Origin: Tubiluchus corallicola
Taxonomy: Eukaryota > Priapulida > Priapulimorpha > Priapulimorphida > Tubiluchidae
Direction of reading: 5' to 3'
Assembly: GCA_030141605.1 (NCBI GenBank)
Contig: JAQGDQ010002447.1
Coordinates: 1 to 31,538 of the forward strand
DNA: 31,538 nt
This document shows, piece by piece, positions 9,387-17,238 of this stretch. The translations under genes and the position numbers were made by a program. The notes below the pieces were generated by a model. That model saw nothing but the letters and a program-made list of their open reading frames with translations. It did no database searches and was not told the origin of the DNA. How positions within the stretch are numbered: the stretch's first letter is position 1; each line of letters opens with the position of its first letter.

Positions 9387-10652
9387 GTGTCTGTAGTAAG
9401 ACCTTTTAGGGGAGTGCGGTACAATTTGGAAAAGGTGCTTTTGCGCCAAGTTATAGCGCCGCCCTACGATGTAATTTCACAAGAGATGAGGAATAGCCTC
9501 GTTACAAAGTCCAGTTACAATGTTGTCCGTGTGGACTTGCCGGAAGGGGAAGCTTCGGAGAAGTATGGTAATGCATCCAGACTTTATAAAGAGTGGCTTA
9601 AGGACGGTATCCTCAAAAAGGACAGAGAACCTGGGTATTATCTTTATGAACAGGTTTACAAGTATGATGGCAAAGATTATGTTCGTACCGGGTTTGTCGG
9701 CTTACTTCGTCTTGAGGAGCTTGGAGAGGGTAAGGTTTTTGCCCATGAGAAGACACATGCTGGGCCAAAGCAGGACAGGTTTGAGTTGATGAAGTCTTGT
9801 GAGACAAATTTTAGCCAACTGTTTGGTCTTTACATGGATAGCGAAAACTACTTGTCGGGATTGTCTTCTGAAATCAAGAAGGATATGCCCGTTGCCTCTG
9901 CAGTGGATGATGAGGGAGTAAAAAATTCTGTCTGGTTCATCAATAAAGAGGAGCTGGTCAACAAAATCACGACCTTTATGAAGAACAAATCTGTGTATAT
10001 AGCGGATGGACACCACAGGTATGAAACCGCATTGACATACAGAAACTATATGAGGGATTTCAACAAAGACTCTGAGGGAGAGTTGAAACCGTACGATTTT
10101 GTCATGATGATGTTTGTAAACTTTTACGATGAAGGGCTGAAGATATTTCCAACTCACAGGGTTGTCGACGTGCCAGAGGGCTTCAGTATAGAGCAGTTCT
10201 TGAAGTCGGCTTGTGAAAAATTTGAAATAATACCCTTCGATGATCTTGACGGAATGAGGAATAGTGTGGAGGAGACCAGTGCTGAAACAAAGGGGTATTG
10301 GGGGGTAAGTTATGGTGGCAGATATTTTTGCATGAAGCTCAAAGAAGCCTCTGTGGAGGGCGAGCACCCCATATATAGGAGAGTGGATACGCATCTGCTG
10401 CAAAATATAGTTTTGCAACAAATGCTCGGTCTTAGCGAAGAAAAGATATCTCGTAAAGAAAACATATATTTTTACCAAACGTATGAAAGTGTGGAAAAGA
10501 GCGTGTCATCACATGATAGAATAGGCTTCTATCTACGAGGAATGGACATAGATGTTGTCCGAGAGGTGTCAGAAGCAAATATGGTAATGCCACAAAAATC
10601 TACATATTTTTATCCCAAGCTGGAAACAGGGCTTATTATCAACGACTTGTAA
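9387..10652 (+). CDS. DUF1015 family protein (COG4198), function unknown
   Basis: This is a 421-residue soluble protein of the DUF1015 family, found widely in bacteria and some archaea. Family landmarks are the opening VVRPFRGVRY, IAPPYDVIS at about 28, the segment GKVFAHEKTHAGPKQDR at about 114, and YIADGHHRYETAL near 204-216, whose charged HH motif looks like a catalytic or ligand-binding centre. I know no established function to assign. The GTG start at 9387 is chosen because AGGAG lies 6 bases upstream, 9 bp after the tyrS stop; the two are probably cotranscribed. The frame is intact. It is followed by a terminator-like hairpin. Confidence 0.85.
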   Translation: MSVVRPFRGVRYNLEKVLLRQVIAPPYDVISQEMRNSLVTKSSYNVVRVDLPEGEASEKYGNASRLYKEWLKDGILKKDREPGYYLYEQVYKYDGKDYVRTGFVGLLRLEELGEGKVFAHEKTHAGPKQDRFELMKSCETNFSQLFGLYMDSENYLSGLSSEIKKDMPVASAVDDEGVKNSVWFINKEELVNKITTFMKNKSVYIADGHHRYETALTYRNYMRDFNKDSEGELKPYDFVMMMFVNFYDEGLKIFPTHRVVDVPEGFSIEQFLKSACEKFEIIPFDDLDGMRNSVEETSAETKGYWGVSYGGRYFCMKLKEASVEGEHPIYRRVDTHLLQNIVLQQMLGLSEEKISRKENIYFYQTYESVEKSVSSHDRIGFYLRGMDIDVVREVSEANMVMPQKSTYFYPKLETGLIINDL

Positions 10653-10670
10653 ACAAACATAAAAATTTTT

Positions 10671-10715
10671 AAGCGGGTGCTGTGTAAATGTTTTTACTGG
10701 CACCTGCTTCTCTTT
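10671..10715 (+). terminator. Probable imperfect terminator after the DUF1015 gene
   Basis: Arms 10671-10680 (AAGCGGGTGC) and 10700-10709 (GCACCTGCTT) pair over ten positions with one G-U pair, enclosing a 19-base loop, and are followed by a pyrimidine run CTCTTTG rather than a clean T tract. It is placed 19 bp after the DUF1015 stop, ahead of a new promoter. The strength is uncertain because of the loop size and poor T run. Confidence 0.5.
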
Positions 10716-10790
10716 GTTGTCCATTCCTTCTGCATTTCAAGAGATTGTGGTCTCACGTTTAAGTTTTTTTTCGTTTTTTGTGAAAAAAGC

Positions 10791-10819
10791 TTTCCAAAAT
10801 AGATGTTTCCTACTATATT
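10791..10819 (+). promoter_or_regulatory. Probable sigma-70 promoter of the large lipoprotein gene
   Basis: TTTCCA at 10791-10796 and TATATT at 10814-10819 are separated by 17 bp. Transcription would begin near 10826, leaving an untranslated leader of about 115 bases with a small GTGTG/CACAC hairpin (10873-10885). The 287 bp between 10653 and 10942 hold otherwise only the upstream terminator and an inverted repeat that covers the -35 (see findings); I see no gene there. Confidence 0.45.
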
Positions 10820-10942
10820 AGAATGAGGTCATTGTCTGTCCGCCTTGCTGTGCGTGTTTTTGGCGTGTGGCTGTGTGTGGCACACCTGATCTTGGAAGCT
10901 TTTTATTAGTTGAACGAAAAATTTATTTTGTAGGAGGTCTTG

Positions 10943-13762
10943 ATGAAAAGTTTAAGATTACCTTCATTGACTTTGATTGTTGCCTTACTTTTGTTGGCTG
11001 GTTGTTCCGAATCTAAAGGAGCTCTCGATAATGAGACCGGTAGTACCAAGAGTAGTAGTGTAAAGATTGCAGTAAAATTTCCTAAGGCGTCCGCTGACGC
11101 AACCATTTCCGAACTTCTTGAGCCCAGCTTTATTGACAACTCCGTTGCTTGCTTTGAAATCAAGGTTGTGGCTGGGAGTGAAAGTGGGGATTTAAGGGAG
11201 GTTATTGGGTACATTACACCAGATGCTCCGATACTGGATATGGATGTCTACCCCGGTGAAATGACCATGCACGCTACGGCGACAACTTCCGGTTCTGTTA
11301 GGGGTTGTGATGGGGACGAAATAGAGAAAGTGGCGGTGAGCGGTACGCTGGAAGATGGGGAGAACAATATCCTCATTAGCCTCGTGAGAGCCGATTGGAG
11401 TCTTGCCAAACAACTTAACATTGAGCTGAGCGGTGGGGACAGTTTTTCCCCTAGAGAGTCTATCTCAATGGTGCCGTCCTATGAAGAGGGTAGCACTAAT
11501 GCTTTGAAAGTGAAAGATGGCGAATATTTGGCGTATTTGACTTTTAGCTCAAGTCTTGCTGCAGATGTTGCTAACGATGACGTTTTTGACGAAAGAGCGA
11601 TCTGTGAGGCAGGTGCTGCGGCAAATACTGTCGATTGTGTTGTCCCTGTGTCTTATTCAGCCACTTTCTTAAAACCTGACACGACGGAATACTTCTTTTC
11701 AAGTGGCAAGCCTATTGCGCTGAATGATTCCACCCTCGTCTATTTGGGTGGGGATTTTTGCGGTGAAAAGGAGGCTGACAAGTGTGAGTTTCAAGTTACC
11801 GATAGCGGTGGTACCGACATTACAAATCAAGTGAAAAATTTCAGTCCACTAACCGTAGAGGACGGCGGCAAGGGCTTTTCTGGCAACGTTCAAACTTTGT
11901 ATTTGACGAGTAAGAACATTAGCGTCAAAGACTTTTACCTGAATGGAGCGAAAGCTCAGTTGCCCGCAAGTGCGGCACCGTTTGAGCCTAGTGCAACCTA
12001 TGGGGCTTTTAGTCCATCCTCTGGGGTGTGCTTTGACGATGTCACTGTTAAGAAGAAAGAGACGGTGGATTACAGCTACGGCGGTTCCGATTATGTTGCC
12101 TCTGTAGAGAAAGTTTATGAAGGCACTTTGTGTGCGAATGAGATCAATACATTAGCGTCTAACACTAGCCTCAGCGTGGGTAAGGGCTTTGATGTCGAGT
12201 ATGCGCCTAGCTCAGGGGGTGTTCTGACGGGCACAAGTGCCAAATACAACTGGAGTGCAACCCCAGACAATAGCGCAGATGAACTCACGTGCAGATTTTA
12301 TGGCGATTTGGCAAATTCCAAGGTACCAAGTTATACAGATTTGGACTGCGGTGACGCCTATGAACATTTGGAAACCTACCAAGCAAGAGGGGAAAAACAC
12401 TCCAGACTCGTCGTCAGTAACGGCAGAGAGAGCAAGTTTGTAGACTCTTTTGTCACTGTGTATGGAGCTCCGTCCGTAAATTCTTTTGAGCTGGTAGATG
12501 CCAGCCTTGCTGCTTCCAGATATGCCTTGACCGAGTCGGCGGCGAAGTTTGCATTTGATATATACAATCCGGATGGTTTGTCCTTCGACTGCAAGTTGTA
12601 TCCCTACGGCTTCTCTTCCCCTTCTGTTGTAGTAGATGTAAGCGATTGTGACCAGGCAACTACAGTGGATTACCTGTATAGCAGCACTGCCCCGAGTTTG
12701 CAGGCTCGCCTCCAGTTGACTTCCGGCATTTTGGATAGTGCTAATATACACGGTGATAGTTCCATATTTAATGTTTATGAGCTTGGCTCGGTTATAAGTA
12801 ACTTTAGCGTAGATGAGAGCGATGTGCTTACCGGAGATAATGTGACGTTGCAGTGGAATGTGGCTACAAATCCTCCATCTGCTGACTATACTTGTGAGGT
12901 GTCGTTTGGCGTTGGTGCTGGTACGGAAGACTGTAGCAACAAGGTTGAGCAACAATATGCCTACTCAAGTTCGGGAAGTTACTCTCCTGAGATCACTCTG
13001 ACGTCAACTAAGTATCCCAGTGCTTCTGCTGTTACCAAGCTTTCATCCGCTATTGAAGCTTTGGCAAGGCCTAGCGTGACGGGTTTTACGATTGTTCCCT
13101 CTACTAACTTGGAGACTGGCGATGAAGTCAATATGAGTTGGGATATAGCTAATAGCGACAATATTCCTCTTGATTGTACCATAGAGCCGGAAGGCGCTGG
13201 TGCCCCAGCAAGTTCCACATTTCCTTGTGCAAACGGTACAAATAATTACAAGTACACGTACATAGACGAGCAGCTCATACCCTTTGAGCCTGCTTTGACT
13301 GTGTCTTCCTCTAAATATAATTTTAGTGTTGACCGAAAGACTGGGCCGATAATCATTGATTCTTCTGATAAGTATCCTGATACCGTCATTAGTTTATCGA
13401 GCTACACGCACCCTAATATGAAGATAGGTGAGGTCGGGATAGTTAATCTCAATATTGAAAATGGGCAAGGAGCAAGCGGCAAGCTGGTTATGCGCGATCT
13501 TGACTTTGACAACACCAGTGCTGCTAAGTTTTTTGAAGTCGATGGTTCCGCAACCACGTGTGCTTATTCGTCCACTACCACTTTTGAGTTGGGTATAGGT
13601 GATAACTGTACTATTGCCCTGAAGTTTTACATTGATGAGAATGTCGATGTCACTACTAAGTTGACGCTTGAGACGAATGATAACGGTACGGGCCAAGGGA
13701 TAGATCAGAGTGGAAAGTACACAAGTTTGGAGAATATAACTGGTAACTTGAGAGTTCGATAG
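10943..13762 (+). CDS. Large Cys-anchored lipoprotein with four Ig/PKD-like repeats and an anchor-D-like domain
   Basis: ATG 10943 follows AGGAGGT at good spacing. The N-terminus is a lipoprotein signal (SLTLIVALLLLAGC; lipobox Cys at about residue 22), so the product should be lipid-anchored in the envelope or at the surface. After a poorly conserved region (about 25-420) come four repeats of roughly 95 residues (about 427-505, 510-605, 615-705, 709-805). Each has a beta-rich pattern and two spaced Cys residues (for example TCRF...DC, FDCK...DC, YTCEV...DC, LDCTI...PC) followed by a Tyr-rich strand, suggesting one disulfide per domain. Residues 811-935 resemble choice-of-anchor-D/Hydin-like beta domains. 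The ORF ends at a TAG after 939 codons, yet the same frame stays open beyond it into propeller sequence. No enzymatic motif is visible; binding or adhesion is a guess. Confidence 0.75.
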   Translation: MKSLRLPSLTLIVALLLLAGCSESKGALDNETGSTKSSSVKIAVKFPKASADATISELLEPSFIDNSVACFEIKVVAGSESGDLREVIGYITPDAPILDMDVYPGEMTMHATATTSGSVRGCDGDEIEKVAVSGTLEDGENNILISLVRADWSLAKQLNIELSGGDSFSPRESISMVPSYEEGSTNALKVKDGEYLAYLTFSSSLAADVANDDVFDERAICEAGAAANTVDCVVPVSYSATFLKPDTTEYFFSSGKPIALNDSTLVYLGGDFCGEKEADKCEFQVTDSGGTDITNQVKNFSPLTVEDGGKGFSGNVQTLYLTSKNISVKDFYLNGAKAQLPASAAPFEPSATYGAFSPSSGVCFDDVTVKKKETVDYSYGGSDYVASVEKVYEGTLCANEINTLASNTSLSVGKGFDVEYAPSSGGVLTGTSAKYNWSATPDNSADELTCRFYGDLANSKVPSYTDLDCGDAYEHLETYQARGEKHSRLVVSNGRESKFVDSFVTVYGAPSVNSFELVDASLAASRYALTESAAKFAFDIYNPDGLSFDCKLYPYGFSSPSVVVDVSDCDQATTVDYLYSSTAPSLQARLQLTSGILDSANIHGDSSIFNVYELGSVISNFSVDESDVLTGDNVTLQWNVATNPPSADYTCEVSFGVGAGTEDCSNKVEQQYAYSSSGSYSPEITLTSTKYPSASAVTKLSSAIEALARPSVTGFTIVPSTNLETGDEVNMSWDIANSDNIPLDCTIEPEGAGAPASSTFPCANGTNNYKYTYIDEQLIPFEPALTVSSSKYNFSVDRKTGPIIIDSSDKYPDTVISLSSYTHPNMKIGEVGIVNLNIENGQGASGKLVMRDLDFDNTSAAKFFEVDGSATTCAYSSTTTFELGIGDNCTIALKFYIDENVDVTTKLTLETNDNGTGQGIDQSGKYTSLENITGNLRVR

Positions 13763-14770
13763 TACCCCACTAGACTGTATTATGAAGATGCTAACAAAGG
13801 TGTTCTAGGCGGCGGTCCAATTAAAATGGCATACGATAATACTACGGCGGGATATCACATTATCTATCCTACCGTCGATAATTCGACCGGTGAAGTGCGC
13901 TACCATGGTTACTTTGATGGTATTAGCTCGAGTACTTCGAGGTATGCATTTGCTCCGGGTGAAATCACTAAGGACGTTGACGTGAACGTGGCATCTGACA
14001 GTGCGTCCAGCACAAATTATTTTTACATGGTCAATGTAAGTTCCGGAGGTGATTTAATCTATCGTCGTTTTGCCGTAAATGGTTTCAGCTGGAGTTTGGA
14101 TAATAGCACTCCTCAGACTATTGCTCGTAATGTTACTGGATATGAGAAGGATCGTATGAGCAGTGTTGTGATAGCGGTAGATAGCCTTGATCATGGTGGT
14201 TCGCGTGTTGATGTCCCATATGTGCTTTATACGGATGGCGGTGGTAAGTCGCTGAAGCTCACAACCATAGAGGCGGGGCAAAGTACGTGGGGTGAGGTTG
14301 AGCTAGCTAATGCGGTAGATGATCCCATATCTTGTATATCGATAGATGAGTCCAATACAAACTTGGTGATTAGCTATATTCAGAATTCTAAGTTGTACTA
14401 CGCAAAGGCGTCAGGCTTTGGAGGGGATCTAAACAGTATAGATCAGAGCTTGCATTTCTCTTCTTTAAACGACGTAATCAGGTATGATATCACCAGCTCT
14501 GATACGTGCTACTCCAGCTCTTTAATAGATAATGCAGGGAACTTGTATCTGTCTCTGTATACAGAAGATGGCAACATTGAGATTGTGAAGATTGATGGAA
14601 ACGGGTCTTATGAGGATCGTATTACCGTCGCTAATGCTCACCCGTCCTATGTCATTCGTGATGCTAACTATGAGAGGGGAGGGCAAGGAAGCCTTAATGA
14701 TCTGAACCCGATTATCGCCTACGTCGACAAGAATGACAAAGAAGATAAAGATATCCATGTTGAAGTTTAA
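13763..14770 (+). CDS. Continuation of the lipoprotein past the amber codon: beta-propeller-like segment
   Basis: Directly after the TAG at 13760-13762 the same frame stays open for 335 codons (YPTRLYYEDANKG, then GGGPIKMAYDN). There is no start codon with a binding site and no signal peptide; the first ATG, at 13826, lies in the middle of what looks like a strand. The sequence is Ser-, Asp- and Tyr-rich with recurring units of an isoleucine-aspartate strand, a short turn with Gly or Asn, and a strand ending in LYY or IVKID, as in BNR/sialidase-like propellers. It ends at a TAA at 14768-14770, where a +1 shift leads into the next segment. I read it as part of the preceding gene rather than an independent one. 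Confidence 0.55.
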   Translation, partial: YPTRLYYEDANKGVLGGGPIKMAYDNTTAGYHIIYPTVDNSTGEVRYHGYFDGISSSTSRYAFAPGEITKDVDVNVASDSASSTNYFYMVNVSSGGDLIYRRFAVNGFSWSLDNSTPQTIARNVTGYEKDRMSSVVIAVDSLDHGGSRVDVPYVLYTDGGGKSLKLTTIEAGQSTWGEVELANAVDDPISCISIDESNTNLVISYIQNSKLYYAKASGFGGDLNSIDQSLHFSSLNDVIRYDITSSDTCYSSSLIDNAGNLYLSLYTEDGNIEIVKIDGNGSYEDRITVANAHPSYVIRDANYERGGQGSLNDLNPIIAYVDKNDKEDKDIHVEV

Positions 14771-15773
14771 CTCTTCGCCCGTTGCGGCTGAGCCTATCCG
14801 CACAGTAGACTTTAATAATAGGTATGAGTACTTTTCTTATGATCACACCACGAGTGATACTGTTGGCAATGAAGCGTATAAGGACAATCTGTTAGTCTAT
14901 TCAGACACCCTGCACTCTGATAACAACTCTTCTTGGAGATTGTATTACAGTAGAGACAATGGCAGTAGAGAATTGCATAAGAATAACTACATTCACATGA
15001 ATACGCCTGATACATTCAGTGTGTCTTCGTCTAGTGACGGTGGCGTTGCTGTGACGTACACAAATGTTGATACGGACGATGTATATCTGCACATATCGAG
15101 TACTTCTGGCGCAGCTCCTGTATTTATGAGTGTCGGGAATTCTGATTATCGCAAGCTGTACCGGACTGGGGATGATGTGAGTGGGGCGTTCTATAGTAGC
15201 GGTAGCGGCGATATTGATAGTTTTTACATAGCTAGCAGTTGCCAGTCTAGTGAGAGCTCCAGCGCTGAGGTGTGTGGCTTTAGCGCTTCCTTAAGCGATC
15301 TGACGGGGTTTAGTTTTGGGCTGAACGTGAGCAGTCTTGATGACGATGCTATTGAGGATGCACCACTAGGTGGGTTATTCAAGTCGAGTGGTGGCGCCAG
15401 TAAGATTGAGCTGTTTTCTGTTCCATCGGGTAGTGATAAGCTCTATCTGAGGTCGGATAATGCTTTCTCTGCTTTCAAGGGTAGCAGTTGGTCAAAGCTT
15501 GGAGAGCATTCTGAGGATTTGGAATTTGCTCAGAGTTCTGTACGTGGGAATAAGATTCTCAGTCTTTTCACGGACAAAGATGCCAACAACAAGAGCACCT
15601 TACTTTCCACTACGCTGGATTTAAATAGTATTACTATCAATTCTAACGACGGTCTCGGTATTGGAGCTTCTGATCCTTCCAAGTATTCAACTGTTGCTGT
15701 AGACAGTAGTGGTATTATCCACATCCTTCGCATCTCTGATAGTAGCGACAGGGTTCTGTACATGGAGATTTGA
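14771..15773 (+). CDS. Continuation of the lipoprotein in the next frame: second propeller segment
   Basis: A +1 shift close to 14765 joins the preceding segment (ending DKDIHVE) to an open frame reading FNSSPVAAEPIRTVDFNN and onward to a TGA at 15771-15773. The ATG at 14733 in this frame lies inside the previous segment and has no binding site, so independent initiation is unlikely. The composition matches the previous segment: repeated blades such as VAVTYTNVDTDDVYLHIS, DKLYLRSDN and KILSLFTDKD. No catalytic motif is recognised. The end is a further shift, where one extra T in a TTT run at 15769-15771 would explain the stop. Confidence 0.5.
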
Positions 15774-16104
15774 TGAAGGGCTTAATGAGCTTTTACAAAA
15801 ATACGATGTCTATGGCGCCAATAGGAATATAGGATATGTCAGCAGTGCGGGCTTTGACGAAGATGGCTTCCTGCACACTACCTTTCTGGACTTGAGCGAC
15901 AGTAAATACTATTATGGCGTTATGAACGATGCTGGGGATTGGTTGGCGATTACAGAGATTGCTAGCGGTGTTGGACCGGATACGATCGGCAAAATGGTGA
16001 TCGACAATGATGAAAGCGATAGCAACAGCGATCAGGAGTTGGTGGTTTATCTGCAAGATCCTGAGACCAGCTACATTACGGAGTATAGGTTAAATATTAA
16101 GTAG
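15774..16104 (+). CDS. Continuation of the lipoprotein in a third frame: terminal propeller blades and true end
   Basis: Starting about 15772 the frame reads DEGLNELLQKYDVYG and continues for about 110 codons to TAG at 16102-16104. It contains two or three more blade-like units (IGYVSSAGFDEDGFLHTTFLDL, MVIDNDESDSNSDQELVVYLQD). The end is followed by a strong terminator 26 bp downstream, consistent with this being the real end of a locus that began at 10943. If all breaks are repaired the product would be about 1,720 residues, making this the largest protein in the window. Confidence 0.5.
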
Positions 16105-16129
16105 CTTTGACCTATAGGAGAATATCATA

Positions 16130-16161
16130 GGCGAGGGCTTAAGTGCTCTCGCCTTTTTTTT
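16130..16161 (+). terminator. Strong rho-independent terminator of the lipoprotein locus
   Basis: Arms 16130-16138 and 16145-16153 form a 9-bp GC-rich stem with one G-U pair and a 6-base loop, followed by eight T residues (16154-16161). This separates the lipoprotein locus from the pentose-phosphate operon. Confidence 0.92.
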
Positions 16162-16188
16162 GGCTGAAAAACGTTCTTTTGCGTAACC

Positions 16189-16273
16189 TTTGTCATTTGT
16201 AAGTTACATTTTGATGACAAATTTTGTCTGTTGTAAATTGTTGTTTGAGGTATTACAATTGGATTGATACTAT
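16189..16273 (+). promoter_or_regulatory. Promoter and nested palindromic operators of the gnd-zwf-pgl operon
   Basis: A candidate promoter has TTGAGG at 16245-16250 and TACTAT at 16268-16273, spacing 17. Upstream, TTTGTCAT (16189-16196) and ATGACAAA (16214-16221) form an inverted repeat that encloses a second palindrome TGTAA-G-TTACA (16198-16208). A third inverted repeat, TTGTAA (16231-16236) and TTACAA (16253-16258), brackets the -35 and lies in the spacer. The repeated TTGTAA/TTACAA half-sites suggest a dimeric regulator bound at two places, one overlapping the promoter. I cannot name the regulator. Confidence 0.55.
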
Positions 16274-16291
16274 GTGTAGGGGAGGCTTTTT

Positions 16292-17203
16292 GTGGATATA
16301 GGTTTTATTGGTCTTGGCCGGATGGGCTTGAGTATGGTCCGCAGGCTTGTTGAAAGCGGTTTCAGCGTTGGAGTTAGCAACAGAAGCAGTGAAGCGATAA
16401 ATAACGCTTCGGGCTTTGGGGCAAAGCCTTTTTATTGTTTCGATGAGCTCTGTAATGCCCTCAATAAAAATATGGAAACGCCAATTCTATGGGTTATGGT
16501 TCCATCAGGTGATGTTACGTTAGAAGTCATTCGGCATGTAGCCAGCAAGCTTAAGAGCGGCAGCATTATTATTGATGGTGGCAACTCCTACTATAAAAGG
16601 AGCCAGATGATGAGCAGTACCCTTGAGCGCGAGAATGGAATGTATCTTCTCGATGTGGGAACAAGCGGAGGCATATGGGGTTATGAGCGTGGTTACTGTT
16701 TTATGGTTGGAGGGTGTGAAGAGTCTTATAAAAAGATAGAGCCTTTCCTTGCGGCTATGAGTCAAACGAATGGCTACCTCCATGTCGGCCCTTCAGGTAG
16801 TGGACACTTTACAAAGATGATACACAATGGAATCGAGTACGCCATTATGCAAGCCTACGGAGAGGGATATGAACTTCTTGCGTCAAAGAAGGAGTTTGAC
16901 ATAGATCTCAGCAAGGTGTCAAAATTGTGGCAAAGCGGCAGCGTTATAGATTCTTGGTTGTTGAGCCTCATTGCCAGTATGTTTGAGAAGCATGGTAATG
17001 CCCTTGAAGATGTACGAGGGTATGTCGAGGATTCCGGCGAAGGCAGATGGACAGTTATGGAGTCCATCGAGAGGGAGGTGTCAGCACCATTAATATCCCT
17101 TTCCCTTATGCAAAGGTTCCGATCTCGTAAGGATGATACTTTTACCGATAAAGTTATTGCCGGTCTTAGAGATGAGTTTGGAGGACATGGATTTAAGTCA
17201 TAG
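16292..17203 (+). CDS. gnd: 6-phosphogluconate dehydrogenase, short (GndA/YqeC-like) form, decarboxylating
   Basis: The enzyme oxidatively decarboxylates 6-phosphogluconate to ribulose 5-phosphate. The GTG start at 16292 follows AGGGGAGG by six bases. The Rossmann fold begins MDIGFIGLGRMGLSMVRRL, and NRSS after beta-2 places an Arg where 2'-phosphate or NAD selectivity is decided. IIDGGNSYYKRS and LDVGTSGGIWGYERGYC are family signatures, and HFTKMIHNGIEYA carries the catalytic Lys (175) and Asn (179). At 303 residues it is the short form rather than the 470-residue enterobacterial type; many short forms prefer NAD. It is the first gene of the operon; zwf follows 35 bp later with its own binding site. 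Confidence 0.94.
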   Translation: MDIGFIGLGRMGLSMVRRLVESGFSVGVSNRSSEAINNASGFGAKPFYCFDELCNALNKNMETPILWVMVPSGDVTLEVIRHVASKLKSGSIIIDGGNSYYKRSQMMSSTLERENGMYLLDVGTSGGIWGYERGYCFMVGGCEESYKKIEPFLAAMSQTNGYLHVGPSGSGHFTKMIHNGIEYAIMQAYGEGYELLASKKEFDIDLSKVSKLWQSGSVIDSWLLSLIASMFEKHGNALEDVRGYVEDSGEGRWTVMESIEREVSAPLISLSLMQRFRSRKDDTFTDKVIAGLRDEFGGHGFKS

Positions 17204-17238
17204 TACTTCCAAGTTTTTTGTATAGGAGGCACTTGCCT

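Noticed and set aside
9702-10478. 258-codon open frame on the minus strand opposite the DUF1015 gene
   Set aside because: The plus-strand frame has clear family motifs, a binding site and fits the operon. The minus-strand product has no recognisable domain and is a shadow.
12212-12955. 247-codon minus-strand frame inside the lipoprotein gene
   Set aside because: It is opposite the Cys-paired Ig-like repeats; no start signal or family resemblance. Shadow.
13760-13762. Selenocysteine or pyrrolysine decoding of the TAG
   Set aside because: Selenocysteine uses TGA, and no Pyl genes are in the window; point error or nonsense mutation is simpler. Kept only as a test under findings.
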